Translations under genes and position numbers: made by a program
Assembly (NCBI RefSeq): GCF_900163815.1
Contig: NZ_FUKO01000048.1
Location: 1-51,481 of the forward strand
Source: Microbacterium esteraromaticum
Lineage (GTDB): Bacteria; Actinomycetota; Actinomycetes; Actinomycetales; Microbacteriaceae
Direction: 5' to 3'
Length of the DNA: 51,481 nt
Notes under the pieces: generated by a model
Told to the model about the DNA's origin: nothing
The model's database searches: none
The model's input: the letters and a program-made list of their open reading frames with translations, nothing else
Part shown: one piece after another, positions 17,217 through 27,503 of the stretch
Numbering within the stretch: the first letter of the stretch is position 1
Layout: each line of letters starts with the position of its first letter

Positions 17217-18065
17217 ATGGACGAGACGGCACTGAGACACCTCGCCGCTGGGGTGCTGAACCATCCCGAGCATGCCGCGGGTCTTGGACATCTGGGCCTG
17301 CGGATCGAGGCGGTGACGATGCTCCCTTCCGGGCTTGTCCGGATCGGCGGTGTCTTGAGCGAGGTGACCGACCCCGCCCAGTGGGCGACACCGAACACGA
17401 CGGTTCGCCTGTCTGTTCCCGTCCCCGACGATGAGCCCGTGTCGCGCGTGTACACGATCCGACGCTTCGATCCCTCCTCGAATCGGGTGGACATCGATTT
17501 CGTCGTTCATCCGGAGCCGAGCCCGGTCATGCGCTGGCTCGCGGTCGTCGCACCCGGTGACAAGATCGCAGTGGCAGGGCCACGACAGCATCAACTTCCA
17601 CTGTTCGCTCCCGCCAAGCGGGTGCTGCTCCTCGCGGATTCATCGGCGGTCCCCGCGCTCGCCTCGATCCTCGCGCACTGGCCACCAGGGGTACCGGCGT
17701 CCGTGCACGCCACTGTCGCGCGCGAGGACGAGCTTGCCGAACTGCCGCCAGTCGAGGGTGTCGACGTGGAGGCGATCACGGCGGCGCCTGGGGGCGCGAC
17801 TCTGCTGTTGCAGGTGGCCGAGAGGACATCGGCCGTCCCCGAGTTCTCGGTATGGGCCGCCGGTGAGCGCGACGAGATGAAGGCCATACGCTCCCACTTC
17901 CGACACGCGATCGGACTCCCGAAAGAGGCCGTCCAGGTCTTCGGCTACTGGAAGCATGGCGTCTCCAACACCACCCTCGACATTCATCGCATCCTGCACC
18001 TGAAGACGCTCCTCGACCAAGGAAAGGGGATGGCCGAGTTCGATGAATTCGACATCAACGCCTGA
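17217..18065 (+). CDS. siderophore-interacting FAD-binding protein (ferric-chelate reductase)
   Basis: A 282-residue SIP-type flavoprotein that would release iron from ferric siderophores in the cytoplasm. RVYTIRRFDP is the FAD-binding R-x-Y-T motif. KRVLLLADSSAVPALASIL is the nucleotide-domain loop. SVWAAGERDEMKAIRSHFR followed by FGYWKHG is the typical C-terminal segment. ATG 17217 is chosen over TTG 17208 because GGAGG lies 9 bases upstream. It overlaps by 23 bp a gene for a small membrane protein. It is probably regulated by the divergent TetR protein. Confidence 0.9.
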   Translation: MDETALRHLAAGVLNHPEHAAGLGHLGLRIEAVTMLPSGLVRIGGVLSEVTDPAQWATPNTTVRLSVPVPDDEPVSRVYTIRRFDPSSNRVDIDFVVHPEPSPVMRWLAVVAPGDKIAVAGPRQHQLPLFAPAKRVLLLADSSAVPALASILAHWPPGVPASVHATVAREDELAELPPVEGVDVEAITAAPGGATLLLQVAERTSAVPEFSVWAAGERDEMKAIRSHFRHAIGLPKEAVQVFGYWKHGVSNTTLDIHRILHLKTLLDQGKGMAEFDEFDINA

Positions 18066-18624
18066 ACCCACTCCCGAGCGCGCCGTGGCCGCAACGACGG
18101 CGAGACTCTTCTCGACACGGACTCTCCTCGTGTGCGCGGCCCTCGCTGTCGTCGCCGGGGTGATCGCACAGCTCTCCCGCGTGCTCGGTGTCGCCATCCA
18201 AGCGATCGTGCCGTGGTTGAGCTTCCCCGCACCCCTGCCCTGGTTCCTCGGCATCATGGTCGCCGTCGCCCTGTTCCGTCGCCCCGGCGTCGCCCTGATC
18301 ACCGGGTTCCTCGGCATGGTCGCCTCCGCAGGAGGACTGGTGCTCGTCGGCGGGATCATCATTGAGCTCGTCTTCCTCACCGGCCGCTACCGTCGGTGGA
18401 GTCCTGCCCGCTACTACCTGGCTGCTGGCCTCATCGCCGTCGTGAACTTCGGGTTCATGTACCTCTACGCCGACTTCACCACGTTGCCAATACTCGTCCA
18501 GATCCTCGCCTTCCTGATCAGGCTCGGTCTCTACCTCGGCTACGCCTGGCTCGCGCTCTGGACCACCGCCCAGCTCGAAAGAGCCGGCATCCATGGTGTC
18601 AGCAAGGCCCGGAGCGCATCATGA
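18043..18624 (+). CDS. small integral membrane protein, possible ECF-type S component
   Basis: A 193-residue protein with about five hydrophobic helices (LLVCAALAVVAGVIAQL, LPWFLGIMVAVALF, LITGFLGMVASAGGLVLVGGIIIELVFL, and two more). Loops such as FRRPGVALITGFLG and GRYRRW resemble ECF substrate-binding (S) subunits. The later ECF S proteins in this window share GRYRSRW. No T or A component is adjacent, so it would need a shared module. Start ATG 18043 lies within the SIP gene, with AAGGAAAGGGG about 13 bases upstream. The next gene is coupled by ATGA. A substrate such as a metallophore is inferred from context only. Confidence 0.7.
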   Translation: MNSTSTPEPTPERAVAATTARLFSTRTLLVCAALAVVAGVIAQLSRVLGVAIQAIVPWLSFPAPLPWFLGIMVAVALFRRPGVALITGFLGMVASAGGLVLVGGIIIELVFLTGRYRRWSPARYYLAAGLIAVVNFGFMYLYADFTTLPILVQILAFLIRLGLYLGYAWLALWTTAQLERAGIHGVSKARSAS

Positions 18625-19136
18625 GCGCCCCAATACCGACCCAGACTGCTCGCCGAACCGCACCCGGAACACCCAGGAGAAGGATCGCGCTCCTCGTCGG
18701 CGCGGCCGCCGGTCTGATCCACACCAGCTTCAGCCTCCTGTGGGCCGCAGGCGGCACCCTCCTCCTCGACACCGTTGGCCCCTGGGCCAGCACTCTCGCC
18801 GCCGCGGACCCCACCCGTCTTCAGCTCACGTTCGCGATCCTCGCCCTGGTCAAAGCCTCAGCCGCCCTCATCCCATTGCTGCTCCTGCTCCCGCACCCGC
18901 CATTGCAGCGCACGATCACTGCCATCTCCTGGATCGGCGGCATCACGCTGTTGGCAGTCTCTGCATGGCGCATCATCGGCAACCTCGCCATCCTGGTTCA
19001 GGGAGCACCCTATCCAGCGGAGACCGATCATCTTTCACTCCTGTGGAACACCGCTCTCTGGCAACCGCTGTTCTTCATCTGGGGCGCGGCGCTGATTATC
19101 GCTCTGATCCCCCTGAAGTCGAAGCGGGAGCCTTGA
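18621..19136 (+). CDS. DUF3995-type integral membrane protein
   Basis: A 171-residue protein with four predicted helices. It starts after a short basic N-terminus with IALLVGAAAGLIHTSFSLLWAAGG, the pattern of DUF3995 proteins, and ends with LFFIWGAALIIALIPLKSKREP. Function is unknown. It is coupled by ATGA to the S-like protein, so the three genes SIP, S-like and DUF3995 form one operon. Confidence 0.8.
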   Translation: MSAPIPTQTARRTAPGTPRRRIALLVGAAAGLIHTSFSLLWAAGGTLLLDTVGPWASTLAAADPTRLQLTFAILALVKASAALIPLLLLLPHPPLQRTITAISWIGGITLLAVSAWRIIGNLAILVQGAPYPAETDHLSLLWNTALWQPLFFIWGAALIIALIPLKSKREP

Positions 19137-19506
19137 GCCGACCTGGCCAGTTCGCCGCGGGTTCGGTTTACCGTGCCTCGTGCGGGCTGCGTGGCCGGGC
19201 GTCGTGGTGGAGTATCTCGCCGCGGGTGAGAGGCCCATTCCTGTGGGTACCGGTGAATCATTGGGACCAGCGGACGACGGTGGTGCCGAACGCTTGGGGG
19301 ACGTGAACCGATCCGTTCCCCTTCGCGCACTCAGCCCTCAATCGGCGCTCAGCCGAATGATTGCGTAGTTGAAGCGGAGCCTGCCTGGGGATAACTCCAC
19401 CGCGATACGCACGCCAGCAACGCCGGTTGCACATGAGTTAGCACGTAGAAACGCAGCAGCCGATCATGCCGGAGGCCCGGAAACAAGCGTCCTCAACCCC
19501 AGGCCT
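19137..19506. other. 370-bp region without recognisable gene
   Basis: Only short frames without ribosome sites are present. The region follows a metal-transport operon and borders a remnant of a surface-protein gene, so it may be decayed sequence. No terminator hairpin is obvious. Confidence 0.5.
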
Positions 19507-19797
19507 TCAACCCCTCCACGAGCTCAGCTCAGAACTGAGCCTGTTCGCGTCCGCGCGGCGGCGCTTACCCGTCCCGGCCAGGATCACGGTGGCGAGCCAT
19601 TCCCCGTCCGGCCCCACCTGGGACGCGGTATCGATCTTGATGGTATCCCACCCGATCAGCGATCCGTCGAGCGCCTGGACGACGATCTTATGGTCACCAA
19701 ACACCGCATCCGCGGGGATCGTCACCACGGTGTCGCCTGCAGCGTCCAGGGTGACGGTACCGAGCAGCACCGGAGTGGAGTGGAGCCACACGCCGCC
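19507..19797 (-). pseudogene. C-terminal remnant of a surface-anchored repeat protein
   Basis: The frame encodes VWLHSTPVLLG, TVVTIPADAVFGDHKIVV and ALDGSLIGWDTIKI. This matches the C-terminal domain of the LPxTG protein at 42153-45116 (WLFSDPVLLGG, IAVTIPADTTAEAHRLAV, DADGQLIGWQQLQV). After it comes a degenerate segment with ILAGTGKRRRADA, where the other protein has its sorting signal and basic tail. It has no start of its own and abuts the stop of the monooxygenase gene within 4 bp. It is most likely the 3' end of a lost surface-protein gene. Confidence 0.65.
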
Positions 19798-19801
19798 GGA
19801 T

Positions 19802-21331
19802 CTAGTGGATTCTTGCCAGGTAGTCGGCGACGGCGTGCGTGTCGCCGGTATCGGTGATGAGGGCGATGTAGCCGTCTGGTCGGATGAGCACGAGCGAGCG
19901 GGGGGTCGCGTGGTAGGCCTGTGCCAGATGGCCTCCGGCGTCCGTGATCTCGTCGGGGCGGGTCGGGTGCTCGACGATGTGCAGCGTCTGGAGGTCGGAG
20001 CCGGCAGCGTCGACCGTGGTGGTTCCCGTGAAGTCCAGGAGTGTGAAGCGGCCGCCGCGCGTGAGGTCGAACAGCCGATGCTCGGCATCCGCATCCGCAT
20101 CGGCGAGCCGGGTCGCGTCGGGGGCGCGGTCTCCGGCGCGCTGCTCGGCGGCATCTCCTCGGTCGTCCTGCGCCAGGGCGGAGCCGCGGTAGCCGACGTC
20201 GAGTTGGATCGTGCTCGCGTCGCGGCGGGTCGATGGGCCCTTCTGCTCGAGGGCCTGCGTGAGGCGGGCGTCCGAGAGCTCGAGGACGCTCGCGGCGATC
20301 GGCCGCCGCTCGGCCTCATAGCTGTCCAGCAGCGCGTCCGGGGCGCCGGCGGCGGCGGCGGCGAGCTTCCAGGAGAGGTTGTGCGCGTCCTGGATGCCGG
20401 TGTTCATGCCCTGTCCGCCGGCCGGGGAGTGGACGTGTGCCGCGTCCCCGGCGAGGAGCACGCGCCCGGCACGGTAGCGGTCGGCGAGGCGGACGTTGGC
20501 GCGCCAGAGCGTGGACCACTCGGGTTCGTGCAGGCGGATGTCGGTGCGACTGCTGCGCCGCTCCAGGATCGCCTGGAGGTTCTCCAGCGCGGTCTCCGCG
20601 TTCTGCCCGGGCGTGATGCTGGCCTGGAACTGGAACAGGGCGGTGGAGGGGAGTGGGCACAGGCTGACGGCGCCTTCGGGATGCCGCCACATGTGCCAGG
20701 CGTCCCGGTCCAGTCCCTCGACGGCGAGATCGGCGACGAGCATCCGCACGCCCTCGCGCGTCTCACCCGTGAACGCGATCCCGGACTGCTTACGGACGAT
20801 GCTGCGCCCGCCGTCGCAGCCGACGAGCCACCGCGCGATGATCGTGGCCTTCTCCCCGGCTGTGACGATCGTCGCCGACACCGCATCGCCGGACTGCTCC
20901 ACGCGCTCCAGCGTCGTACCGAACTCGACGTCGCCGCCGAACTCGGCCAGCCGCGACCGGAGCGCCTGCTCTACCCTCCACTGGGGCGTGATGAGGCTCG
21001 TCGTGTAGGGGATGTCCGGCCGGTTTCTCAGCGACTCCGGCTCGGCGCCGCCGAGCGTCACCGCGCCGTCGGGTCCGGTCGACCGCATCGGCATCGCCAT
21101 CCGGCCGTGAGAGAGCACGCGGTCGATGATGCCGAGGTCTTCGAACACCTCCAGGGTGCGCGGCTGCACACCTTTGCCGCGAGATCCGGGCTGCGGGCCG
21201 GCGCCTGCTTCGATCAGGCGGAAGGGGATGCCCTTCCGTGCGAGCTCACAGGCCAGCGTGAGGCCGGTGGGACCGGCCCCGACGATCAGCACCATGGTCT
21301 CCGCTGGCGTCGGCGATGTCGCGTCGCTCAT
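19802..21331 (-). CDS. FAD-dependent aromatic monooxygenase (rifampicin-monooxygenase type)
   Basis: A 509-residue class A flavoprotein hydroxylase. GAGPTGL (residues 18-24) binds the FAD ADP moiety, WLVGCDGGRSIVRK is the DG motif, and RVLLAGDAAHVHSPAGGQGMN is the GD motif. A thioredoxin-like C-terminal domain (residues about 400-509, RSLVLIRPDGYIAL) is typical of the PheA/TfdB and Rox groups. It may hydroxylate an aromatic antibiotic or xenobiotic. ATG 21331 follows AAGGAGG. It is divergent from a TetR gene across two operator-like repeats, which suggests substrate-induced expression. Confidence 0.9.
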   Translation of the reverse strand: MSDATSPTPAETMVLIVGAGPTGLTLACELARKGIPFRLIEAGAGPQPGSRGKGVQPRTLEVFEDLGIIDRVLSHGRMAMPMRSTGPDGAVTLGGAEPESLRNRPDIPYTTSLITPQWRVEQALRSRLAEFGGDVEFGTTLERVEQSGDAVSATIVTAGEKATIIARWLVGCDGGRSIVRKQSGIAFTGETREGVRMLVADLAVEGLDRDAWHMWRHPEGAVSLCPLPSTALFQFQASITPGQNAETALENLQAILERRSSRTDIRLHEPEWSTLWRANVRLADRYRAGRVLLAGDAAHVHSPAGGQGMNTGIQDAHNLSWKLAAAAAGAPDALLDSYEAERRPIAASVLELSDARLTQALEQKGPSTRRDASTIQLDVGYRGSALAQDDRGDAAEQRAGDRAPDATRLADADADAEHRLFDLTRGGRFTLLDFTGTTTVDAAGSDLQTLHIVEHPTRPDEITDAGGHLAQAYHATPRSLVLIRPDGYIALITDTGDTHAVADYLARIH

Positions 21332-21347
21332 CTTCCATCCTCCTTTA

Positions 21348-21406
21348 AGAAAGTAAAACCTTTCTATAGGGTAGGCGTGGTTGCTGAGAAAGTAAAGACT
21401 GTCTAT
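21348..21406. promoter_or_regulatory. tandem TetR operator-like sites
   Basis: GAAAGTAAAACCTTTCTAT (21349-21367) and GAAAGTAAAGACTGTCTAT (21388-21406) are 19-bp direct repeats 39 bp apart. The first contains a perfect AGAAAG-N6-CTTTCT inversion (21348-21365), and the second is an imperfect version. They lie between the divergent monooxygenase and TetR genes and are AT-rich in GC-rich DNA. Confidence 0.7.
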
Positions 21407-21415
21407 CGTCGAACC

Positions 21416-22027
21416 ATGCCCACCGCGTCCACCGAGCCGTCGCGTCGACGTCGGCATGGCAAGCAGCTCGAGGCGGAGCTGCTGGCAGCGGCGTGGGAGG
21501 AGCTGGTCGAGGCCGGTTACGGCCGGCTCACGATGGATTCGGTGGCCCGGCGCGCGCGCACGAGTGAGCCGGTGCTGTACCGCCGGTGGGCCAACAAGGA
21601 CGAGCTGGTCCTCGCCGCGATCGAGCGCCATAGAGACGCCAACCCCGTCGCGGTCCCGGACACCGGCTCCCTGCGCGGTGATCTGATCGCCTACCTGACG
21701 GCGATGAGCGAGGCGCGCGCGACCTTCTTCGCCGTCGCGGTGGCCGCCGCCTTCTCGGGCCTGCTCGCCGAGACTGGCCTGACCCCCGCCCAGGTCCGCG
21801 AAAGGGTCATGTCCGTCGAGGCGCTCCCCTCCAGCCGTGACATCTACCGGCGCGCTCGCGATCGCGGTGAGCTCGACCTCGGACGCATCCCGGCCGCGGT
21901 GCTGAGCATGCCGTTCGAACTGGTGCGGCACGACCTGATCATGGACCTCCGACCCCTGAAGCGCTCCCGCATCCGCGCCATCGTCGACGAACTCTTCCTG
22001 CCCCTCGTCGGACTCGACGGGCGGTGA
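21416..22027 (+). CDS. TetR family transcriptional regulator (monooxygenase locus)
   Basis: A 203-residue regulator. The helix-turn-helix is LTMDSVARRARTSEPVLYRRWANKDELV, followed by a TetR_C-type domain with SSRDIYRRARDRGELDLGRIP and a C-terminal PLKRSRIRAIVDELFLPLV. ATG 21416 is the first good start and lies 9 bp after the second operator-like repeat, so the protein would repress its own transcription. The upstream reading frame is open but runs through the monooxygenase gene. It probably senses a substrate of the divergent monooxygenase. Confidence 0.9.
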   Translation: MPTASTEPSRRRRHGKQLEAELLAAAWEELVEAGYGRLTMDSVARRARTSEPVLYRRWANKDELVLAAIERHRDANPVAVPDTGSLRGDLIAYLTAMSEARATFFAVAVAAAFSGLLAETGLTPAQVRERVMSVEALPSSRDIYRRARDRGELDLGRIPAAVLSMPFELVRHDLIMDLRPLKRSRIRAIVDELFLPLVGLDGR

Positions 22028-22138
22028 CGGCCCGCGTGCTCCAACCGGAAGCATTGGAGCGCTGCTGAAATCAGCACCGAGTTCCCGACCGGCACTCTCC
22101 GTCGTTCTTCGGGAGATCAATTGCGGATCCTCGATCTC

Positions 22139-22157
22139 AATGGTTAGGCTAGCCTTA
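22139..22157. promoter_or_regulatory. DtxR/IdeR-type iron box before the TetR-irtAB operon
   Basis: AATGGTTAGGCTAGCCTTA matches the DtxR consensus TTAGGTTAGGCTAACCTAA at 14 of 19 positions. Its core AGGCTAGCCT is a perfect palindrome. It lies 32 bp before the TetR start codon, where an iron repressor would block transcription. Confidence 0.65.
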
Positions 22158-22189
22158 GTTATTGGTGGTAACTTTCCGGAGGGGCCGAT

Positions 22190-22876
22190 ATGAGACGGAT
22201 CGGGGGGCGTCCCCGTCAGATCGAGATGGGGGACATCGTCCGTGTCGGCAGGGAGATCGGACTGCATCAGCTCAGCCTGAACGCGGTCGCCGCTCGGCTT
22301 GGTGTGTCCTCGACTGCTCTGTATCGGCATGTGGACGGCCGGTGGGGCTTGGAGAGCCTGGTAGGCGAGAACATCCTCGCGGATCTGCAGTTGCCGGATG
22401 AGCCCTGCCAGGAGACGGCGCAGCATCTTCTGTCGTCCGGGCTTCGGCTGCGCTCGTTCATCCTGAAGCATCCGGGGTTGGCGGCGTATGTGCAGACGCT
22501 GTTCCCGCGAGGTGAGAGCGGTCGGCGGCTGCTCGCTGCCGAGGTCGAGGCGCTGGGTCGGCGTGGCTACGCGGCGGATGCGGCGGTCGTGCTGTCGTCG
22601 GCGGTCGCGTCGGTCGCGATCGGCTATGCAGCCGCGGAGGACCTCCAACGGCAACGAGCCGAGGGGCGTGCGCGGCAGGAGGAGAACGCCTTGGCTGCGA
22701 TGGGGGACGATCCTCGGCTGGGAAAGGCCTATTGGGGGCTCCCGGACGTGGGCGCCGACGAGTATGTGCGGCTGTGGCTGGGTGCGGCGGTGCGGGCGTT
22801 CGTGGCTGCGGCGCCTCCCGGGCGCTCTCCCGAGCAGATCAGGGCGGCACTGGATGCCGCAGGAAAGGGGCTGTGA
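22190..22876 (+). CDS. TetR family regulator, first gene of the irtAB operon
   Basis: A 228-residue regulator with the helix-turn-helix [28 protein letters not shown] and a C-terminal domain related to TetR regulators of siderophore loci. ATG 22190 follows GGAGGGG. It precedes the IrtA-like gene with a one-base overlap (TGATG), so the regulator and transporter are co-translated. An iron box lies upstream. It may add metallophore sensing to iron control. Confidence 0.88.
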   Translation: MRRIGGRPRQIEMGDIVRVGREIGLHQLSLNAVAARLGVSSTALYRHVDGRWGLESLVGENILADLQLPDEPCQETAQHLLSSGLRLRSFILKHPGLAAYVQTLFPRGESGRRLLAAEVEALGRRGYAADAAVVLSSAVASVAIGYAAAEDLQRQRAEGRARQEENALAAMGDDPRLGKAYWGLPDVGADEYVRLWLGAAVRAFVAAAPPGRSPEQIRAALDAAGKGL

Positions 22877-25488
22877 TGGCCAAGCGAGGATTCGGCGGCG
22901 TGGTGATGCGCGCCTATGGGGCGCGTGATCACGAGGCGACGGTCACAGACACCGAGCTGATCTCACCGGGGTTCCTGCGGGTGCGCATGCACTCGGCGAC
23001 GTTGCTGCAAGGCGATGTGCTGGCCCCGACCGCGGCCGTGCGGTTCTGGTTCCCCGATCATGAGGGGAAGGACTTCGAGCATCAGCGCGGGTACACCCTC
23101 TCCGAGGGTGATGAGGCCACCGGGGACTTCGCGGTCGACTTCGTGCTGCACGAGCCGGCTGGTCCCGCGTCGGCGTGGGCGAAGCGCGCCCAGCCCGGGA
23201 TGACGGTGCAGGTGACGCCTTTCGGCAGCACCCGTTTCGATCTTCCTGCAGACCTGCCTGCCGGGTACCTGCTGATCGGGGACGCCGCGTCGATCCCGGC
23301 GATCAACGGGATCCTTGGGGTGGTGCCGGCAGAGGTGCCGGTCGAGGTCTACTTGGAGGAACACCAGGACACCGACCGCCTCATCCCGCTTGCCCCGCAC
23401 CCGCGGGCCGCCGTGTACTGGGTGCCGCGTCGCGGAGAGGCCTCGCTCGCGGCGGCGATCGAGGCCCGCGATTGGTCGGACTGGTATGCGTGGGCAGCTC
23501 CGGAGTCGGGGTCGCTCAAGCAGCTGCGCGCTCGTCTGCGCGAGGAGTTCGGGTTCCCGCGCAGCGAGACCCACGCCCAGGCGTACTGGTATTACGGTCG
23601 CCCATTCGGATCGAATCGCTCCAAAGCCGCCCCGGAGCCGACGCCCGCCGAACTTCCCCTCGGGCAGGCCGCCGGCGAGCCGGCCGTCGCGGAAGAGTCC
23701 ACCGTCTCGAGCACGATGGCGCCGGGGGTGCGTCGAGGCTCCTGGCGGGCGCAGGCAGGCGGCCGGCTGATCGCCCCGCTTCGCGCGACCCTCGTTGTCG
23801 GCGGCGTCCTGCAGACGATCGTCACCCTCATCCAGCTCGCTCCCTTCGTGCTGTTGGTCGAATTGGCCCGCGTGCTGCTGACGGGAGCCGACAGCGGCGC
23901 CCTGTGGTCCCTCGGGATCTGGGCGGCCGTGCTCATGGGCGCGGGGGTGCTGCTGTCGTCTGCGCTGATGCTCTGGATGCATGCGGTCGACGCGCGCTTC
24001 GCCCGCGACCTGCGCGCACGGCTGCTCGCGAAGCTCGCACGGGTGCCGTTGGGCTGGTTCGACGCGCGCGGTTCCGGGCAAGTCAAGCAGCTGGTGCAGG
24101 ATGACACGCTGGCGTTGCACTACCTCGTCACCCATGCCGTGCCGGACGCGGTCGCGGCGGTGGTCGCGCCAGTCTCGGTGCTGGTGTACCTGTTCGTCGT
24201 GGACTGGCGGATCGCGCTGGCTCTGCTGCTGCCGGTGCTGGCGTACGTACTCGGGATGGCGGTGATGTTGGCCCAGTCGGGGCCGAAGACGTCGCTGGCG
24301 ATGAAATGGGCGGAGCGGACGAACGTCGAAGCCGGGGCGTACCTGGAGGGGCAGCCCGTGATCCGAGTCTTCGGCGGCGCTGCCGCCTCCACTTTCCGTG
24401 CACGCCTCGGGGAGTACATCGATTTCCTGCGCGACTGGCAGCAGCCGATGATCGGGCAGCGCACCTTCATCGACCTCGTCACCCGTCCCGGGACGTTCCT
24501 GCTGCTCATCGGCGCGCTCGGCACGCTGCTTGTCACGACCGGGGGCATGGACCCGGTTGCTCTTCTTCCGTTCCTGCTGCTGGGCACCACGTTCGGAGCG
24601 CGGCTGCTGGGGATCGGCTACGGCCTGGGCGGGCTGCGTACGGGACTGATCGCGGCCCGCGATATCCAGCTCGCGCTCGACGAGCCCGAACTGGACACCG
24701 GCCCGGGAGCGACGGGCGGTGCGCAGGAGCCGGCCGGTCGTGTCGAGTTCGACCGGGTCGGCTTCTCCTACCGGCCCGGGGTTCCGGTGCTGCAGGATGT
24801 CGACCTCACCCTGGAGCCGGGCACCGTCACAGCGCTGGTCGGACCATCCGGCTCGGGCAAGTCAACCCTCGCCGCGCTGCTGGCCCGCTTCCACGACGTC
24901 CAGACCGGAGCGATCCGTGTCGGCGGGCGGGATCTTCGCGAGCTGACCGCCGACGAGCTCTACGCCAGGGTCGGGTTCGTATTCCAGCAGACGCAGCTGG
25001 TGCAGGGGACCGTGCATGAGAACATCGCTCTCGCCGTCCCCGGCGCGAGCCGGGAGCAGGTGGAGGAAGCAGCACGCGCGGCACAGCTCCATGAGCGGAT
25101 CATGCGGATGCCTGACGGATACGACACGGTTCTCGGTACGGATGCGGCGCTGTCGGGCGGGGAGCGTCAGCGGCTCACGATTGCACGCACTCTCCTCGCA
25201 GACGCCCCTGTGCTCGTGCTCGATGAGGCGACCGCGTTCGCCGACCCCGAGTCCGAGTACCTGGTGCAGCGGGCCCTGAACCGGCTGACCGCCGAGCGCA
25301 CTGTGCTTGTGATCGCGCACCGGCTGCACACCATCACCGGCGTGGACCGGGTCGTCGTGCTGGACCACGGCCGGATCGCCGAGGTCGGCACGCACGAGGA
25401 GCTGCTGGCACGCGACGGCCGTTACCGGCGGCTCTGGGACGCTGGCCGACCTGCGTCCGCCGTCAGCGGGAAGGAAGAACTCCGATGA
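22876..25488 (+). CDS. irtA: IrtA-like ABC transporter half fused to siderophore-interacting flavin domain
   Basis: An 870-residue protein with the architecture of mycobacterial IrtA. A SIP-type FAD domain (residues about 1-245, RGYTLSEGD flavin motif and [16 protein letters not shown]) precedes an ABC exporter-fold membrane domain (about 298-608). The NBD has GPSGSGKST (about 655), LSGGERQR (about 758), [15 protein letters not shown] (about 780) and VIAHRLH (about 812). IrtA with IrtB imports ferric mycobactin-type siderophores, and the FAD domain reduces iron on the cytoplasmic side. It is coupled by ATGA to irtB. The actual siderophore here is unknown. Confidence 0.9.
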   Translation: MAKRGFGGVVMRAYGARDHEATVTDTELISPGFLRVRMHSATLLQGDVLAPTAAVRFWFPDHEGKDFEHQRGYTLSEGDEATGDFAVDFVLHEPAGPASAWAKRAQPGMTVQVTPFGSTRFDLPADLPAGYLLIGDAASIPAINGILGVVPAEVPVEVYLEEHQDTDRLIPLAPHPRAAVYWVPRRGEASLAAAIEARDWSDWYAWAAPESGSLKQLRARLREEFGFPRSETHAQAYWYYGRPFGSNRSKAAPEPTPAELPLGQAAGEPAVAEESTVSSTMAPGVRRGSWRAQAGGRLIAPLRATLVVGGVLQTIVTLIQLAPFVLLVELARVLLTGADSGALWSLGIWAAVLMGAGVLLSSALMLWMHAVDARFARDLRARLLAKLARVPLGWFDARGSGQVKQLVQDDTLALHYLVTHAVPDAVAAVVAPVSVLVYLFVVDWRIALALLLPVLAYVLGMAVMLAQSGPKTSLAMKWAERTNVEAGAYLEGQPVIRVFGGAAASTFRARLGEYIDFLRDWQQPMIGQRTFIDLVTRPGTFLLLIGALGTLLVTTGGMDPVALLPFLLLGTTFGARLLGIGYGLGGLRTGLIAARDIQLALDEPELDTGPGATGGAQEPAGRVEFDRVGFSYRPGVPVLQDVDLTLEPGTVTALVGPSGSGKSTLAALLARFHDVQTGAIRVGGRDLRELTADELYARVGFVFQQTQLVQGTVHENIALAVPGASREQVEEAARAAQLHERIMRMPDGYDTVLGTDAALSGGERQRLTIARTLLADAPVLVLDEATAFADPESEYLVQRALNRLTAERTVLVIAHRLHTITGVDRVVVLDHGRIAEVGTHEELLARDGRYRRLWDAGRPASAVSGKEELR

Positions 25489-27227
25489 TCCGCTCGATGC
25501 TCGCACTATTGCCCGCAGGCAGCGCCGGTCGGGTCGCGCGGCACCTTGTGCTGACCACACTCGGCGTCATCCTGAGAGCGGCCGGGGTGGTGCTGCTCAT
25601 CCCGCTGATCGCCGCACTGTTCAGCGAGGATCCCGCCGTCGCCTGGCCGTGGGCAGGGCTGCTGGCGGTGGTGACCGTCGCCGGCTGGTTCGTCGACTGG
25701 GCCGCGGCGCAGCTCGCCTATCGTCTGGGCTTCGGGATCCTCGACAATGGCCAGCGCACCCTCGCGGCCCGGATCATCGGGATCCGCCTGAACTGGTTCA
25801 CGGCCGAGCACACCGCCACGACTCGGCAGGCCGTGGCCACCACCGGCCCCGATCTCGTCGGCGTCATCGTCTACTTCGTCACCCCGCTGCTCAGCGCGAT
25901 CCTGCTCCCGCTGGTCATCGCCCTCGTGCTGGTGCCCATCGCCTGGCAGCTCGGCGTGGCGGCCCTGGTCGGGATCGTCGTGCTGTTCGCGGCGTTCTGG
26001 GTCTCGGGACGGCTCGGGCGCGCCGCCGACCGGGCGGCCGAGCGCGCCAACACCAGCCTGACCGAGCGGGTGCTGGAGTTCGCCCGCACCCAGCAGGCGC
26101 TCCGTGCCGCGCGGCGGGTCGAACCGGCCCGCAGCCACGCCGGTGCGGCTCTGGCCACCGCGCACAACGCCACGATGAAGACGCTGCTCCTGCAGATCCC
26201 CGGTCAGCTGCTCTTCGGGCTCGCCAGCCAGCTCGCCCTCCTCGCACTCGCCGGCACAGCCGTGATACTGACCATCCAGGGTGCCCTCAGCATCCCCCAG
26301 GCGATCGCTCTCATCGTCGTGATCGTGCGCTACCTGGAATCCTTCACCGTGTTCGCAGAGCTCTCACCCGGGCTCGAGACGGTCACCGGCACGCTGCGCC
26401 GCATCCGCGAAGTTCTCGACGCCCCGCGGGAGCCCGCGGGCGAGGCCCAGGTGGAGATCGCCGGTGCACCGCGGATCGAACTGCGCAACGTCGACTTCCG
26501 GTATGGCGGCGACGCGGCCGACGGACCACGCGTGCTCGACGATCTCGATCTCGTTTTCGAGCCCGGCACGACGACCGCGATCGTCGGTCCATCCGGGTCG
26601 GGCAAGAGCACCGTTCTCGCCCTCATCGCCGGACTGCATCACCCCGACGCCGGGGCCGTGCTCGTGAACGGGCAGGAACTGCGGAGCCTCGACGTCGACG
26701 CGCGCCGTGACCTGGTCAGCGTGGTGTTCCAGCACCCCTACCTTTTCGACGGCAGCATCCGCGACAACGTGCTCGTCGGAGACGCGGACGCCGACGAGCA
26801 GCGACTGGGCGAGGCCGCCGCCCTGGCCCGGGTTGATCGTCTCGTGAGCCGGATGCCGGACGGATGGGACAGCCGGGTCGGCGAAGCCGGCGGCAGCCTC
26901 TCGGGCGGCGAACGCCAGCGCGTCTCCATCGCCCGCGCGCTCCTCAAGCCAGCACCGGTCCTGCTCGTGGACGAGGCCACGAGCGCCCTCGACACCGAGA
27001 ACGAGACCGCGGTCGCCGCCGCGTTGAGCAATGACCCCATCCCGCGCACCCGCGTGATCGTCGCGCACCGGCTCAGCAGCATTCGCTCCGCCGACCGCGT
27101 CGTGTTCCTGGAAGACGGCCGCGTCGTCGAAGACGGCACCATCCCCGAACTGCTCGCCGCCGGCGGCCGCTTCGCCGAGTTCTGGCAGCAGCAAGACGCC
27201 GCAAGCGCCTGGCGGCTCGGAACCTGA
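25485..27227 (+). CDS. irtB: IrtB-like ABC transporter half
   Basis: A 580-residue exporter-fold half-transporter that would form the heterodimer with IrtA. It has six hydrophobic helices in the first about 330 residues. The NBD has GPSGSGKST (about 367), LSGGERQR (about 472), [12 protein letters not shown] (about 494) and [10 protein letters not shown] (about 527). Start ATG 25485 overlaps the irtA stop. The motifs are complete, so both sites should be competent. The operon ends here; the 276 bp that follow hold no convincing gene. Confidence 0.9.
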   Translation: MIRSMLALLPAGSAGRVARHLVLTTLGVILRAAGVVLLIPLIAALFSEDPAVAWPWAGLLAVVTVAGWFVDWAAAQLAYRLGFGILDNGQRTLAARIIGIRLNWFTAEHTATTRQAVATTGPDLVGVIVYFVTPLLSAILLPLVIALVLVPIAWQLGVAALVGIVVLFAAFWVSGRLGRAADRAAERANTSLTERVLEFARTQQALRAARRVEPARSHAGAALATAHNATMKTLLLQIPGQLLFGLASQLALLALAGTAVILTIQGALSIPQAIALIVVIVRYLESFTVFAELSPGLETVTGTLRRIREVLDAPREPAGEAQVEIAGAPRIELRNVDFRYGGDAADGPRVLDDLDLVFEPGTTTAIVGPSGSGKSTVLALIAGLHHPDAGAVLVNGQELRSLDVDARRDLVSVVFQHPYLFDGSIRDNVLVGDADADEQRLGEAAALARVDRLVSRMPDGWDSRVGEAGGSLSGGERQRVSIARALLKPAPVLLVDEATSALDTENETAVAAALSNDPIPRTRVIVAHRLSSIRSADRVVFLEDGRVVEDGTIPELLAAGGRFAEFWQQQDAASAWRLGT

Positions 27228-27503
27228 CCCGCGTGCTCAACAACGCGAACATCGGGCGGCGACCACCAATGGCCCCGGCGCACTCAAATCCCGTGAACAC
27301 GGGTGAAGAAATGGACGCTATCCGCTACGCGAGCGGCGACGACCAGCCGACGGTCAGCGGCCAGGCAACAACGCTGTGTGCTGCCGCCGGTATCTGCGTC
27401 CTCGCTGACACGCTGTCCTGGTTCCTGCCCACCCGCCCGACACGGACGACGACCGAGGCGCCGAACGACGAGTGTGCGCCACCTTGACCGGCGCCCTCAC
27501 CGA

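Noticed and set aside
19369..19857. plus-strand 162-residue frame
   Set aside because: Lies over the surface-protein remnant on the other strand and has no ribosome site or coding bias.
27233..27487. 84-residue frame after irtB
   Set aside because: Weak start signal and no similarity to known proteins; the 6-bp inverted repeat CCCGTG/CACGGG at 27290-27303 has no U tract and is not called a terminator.
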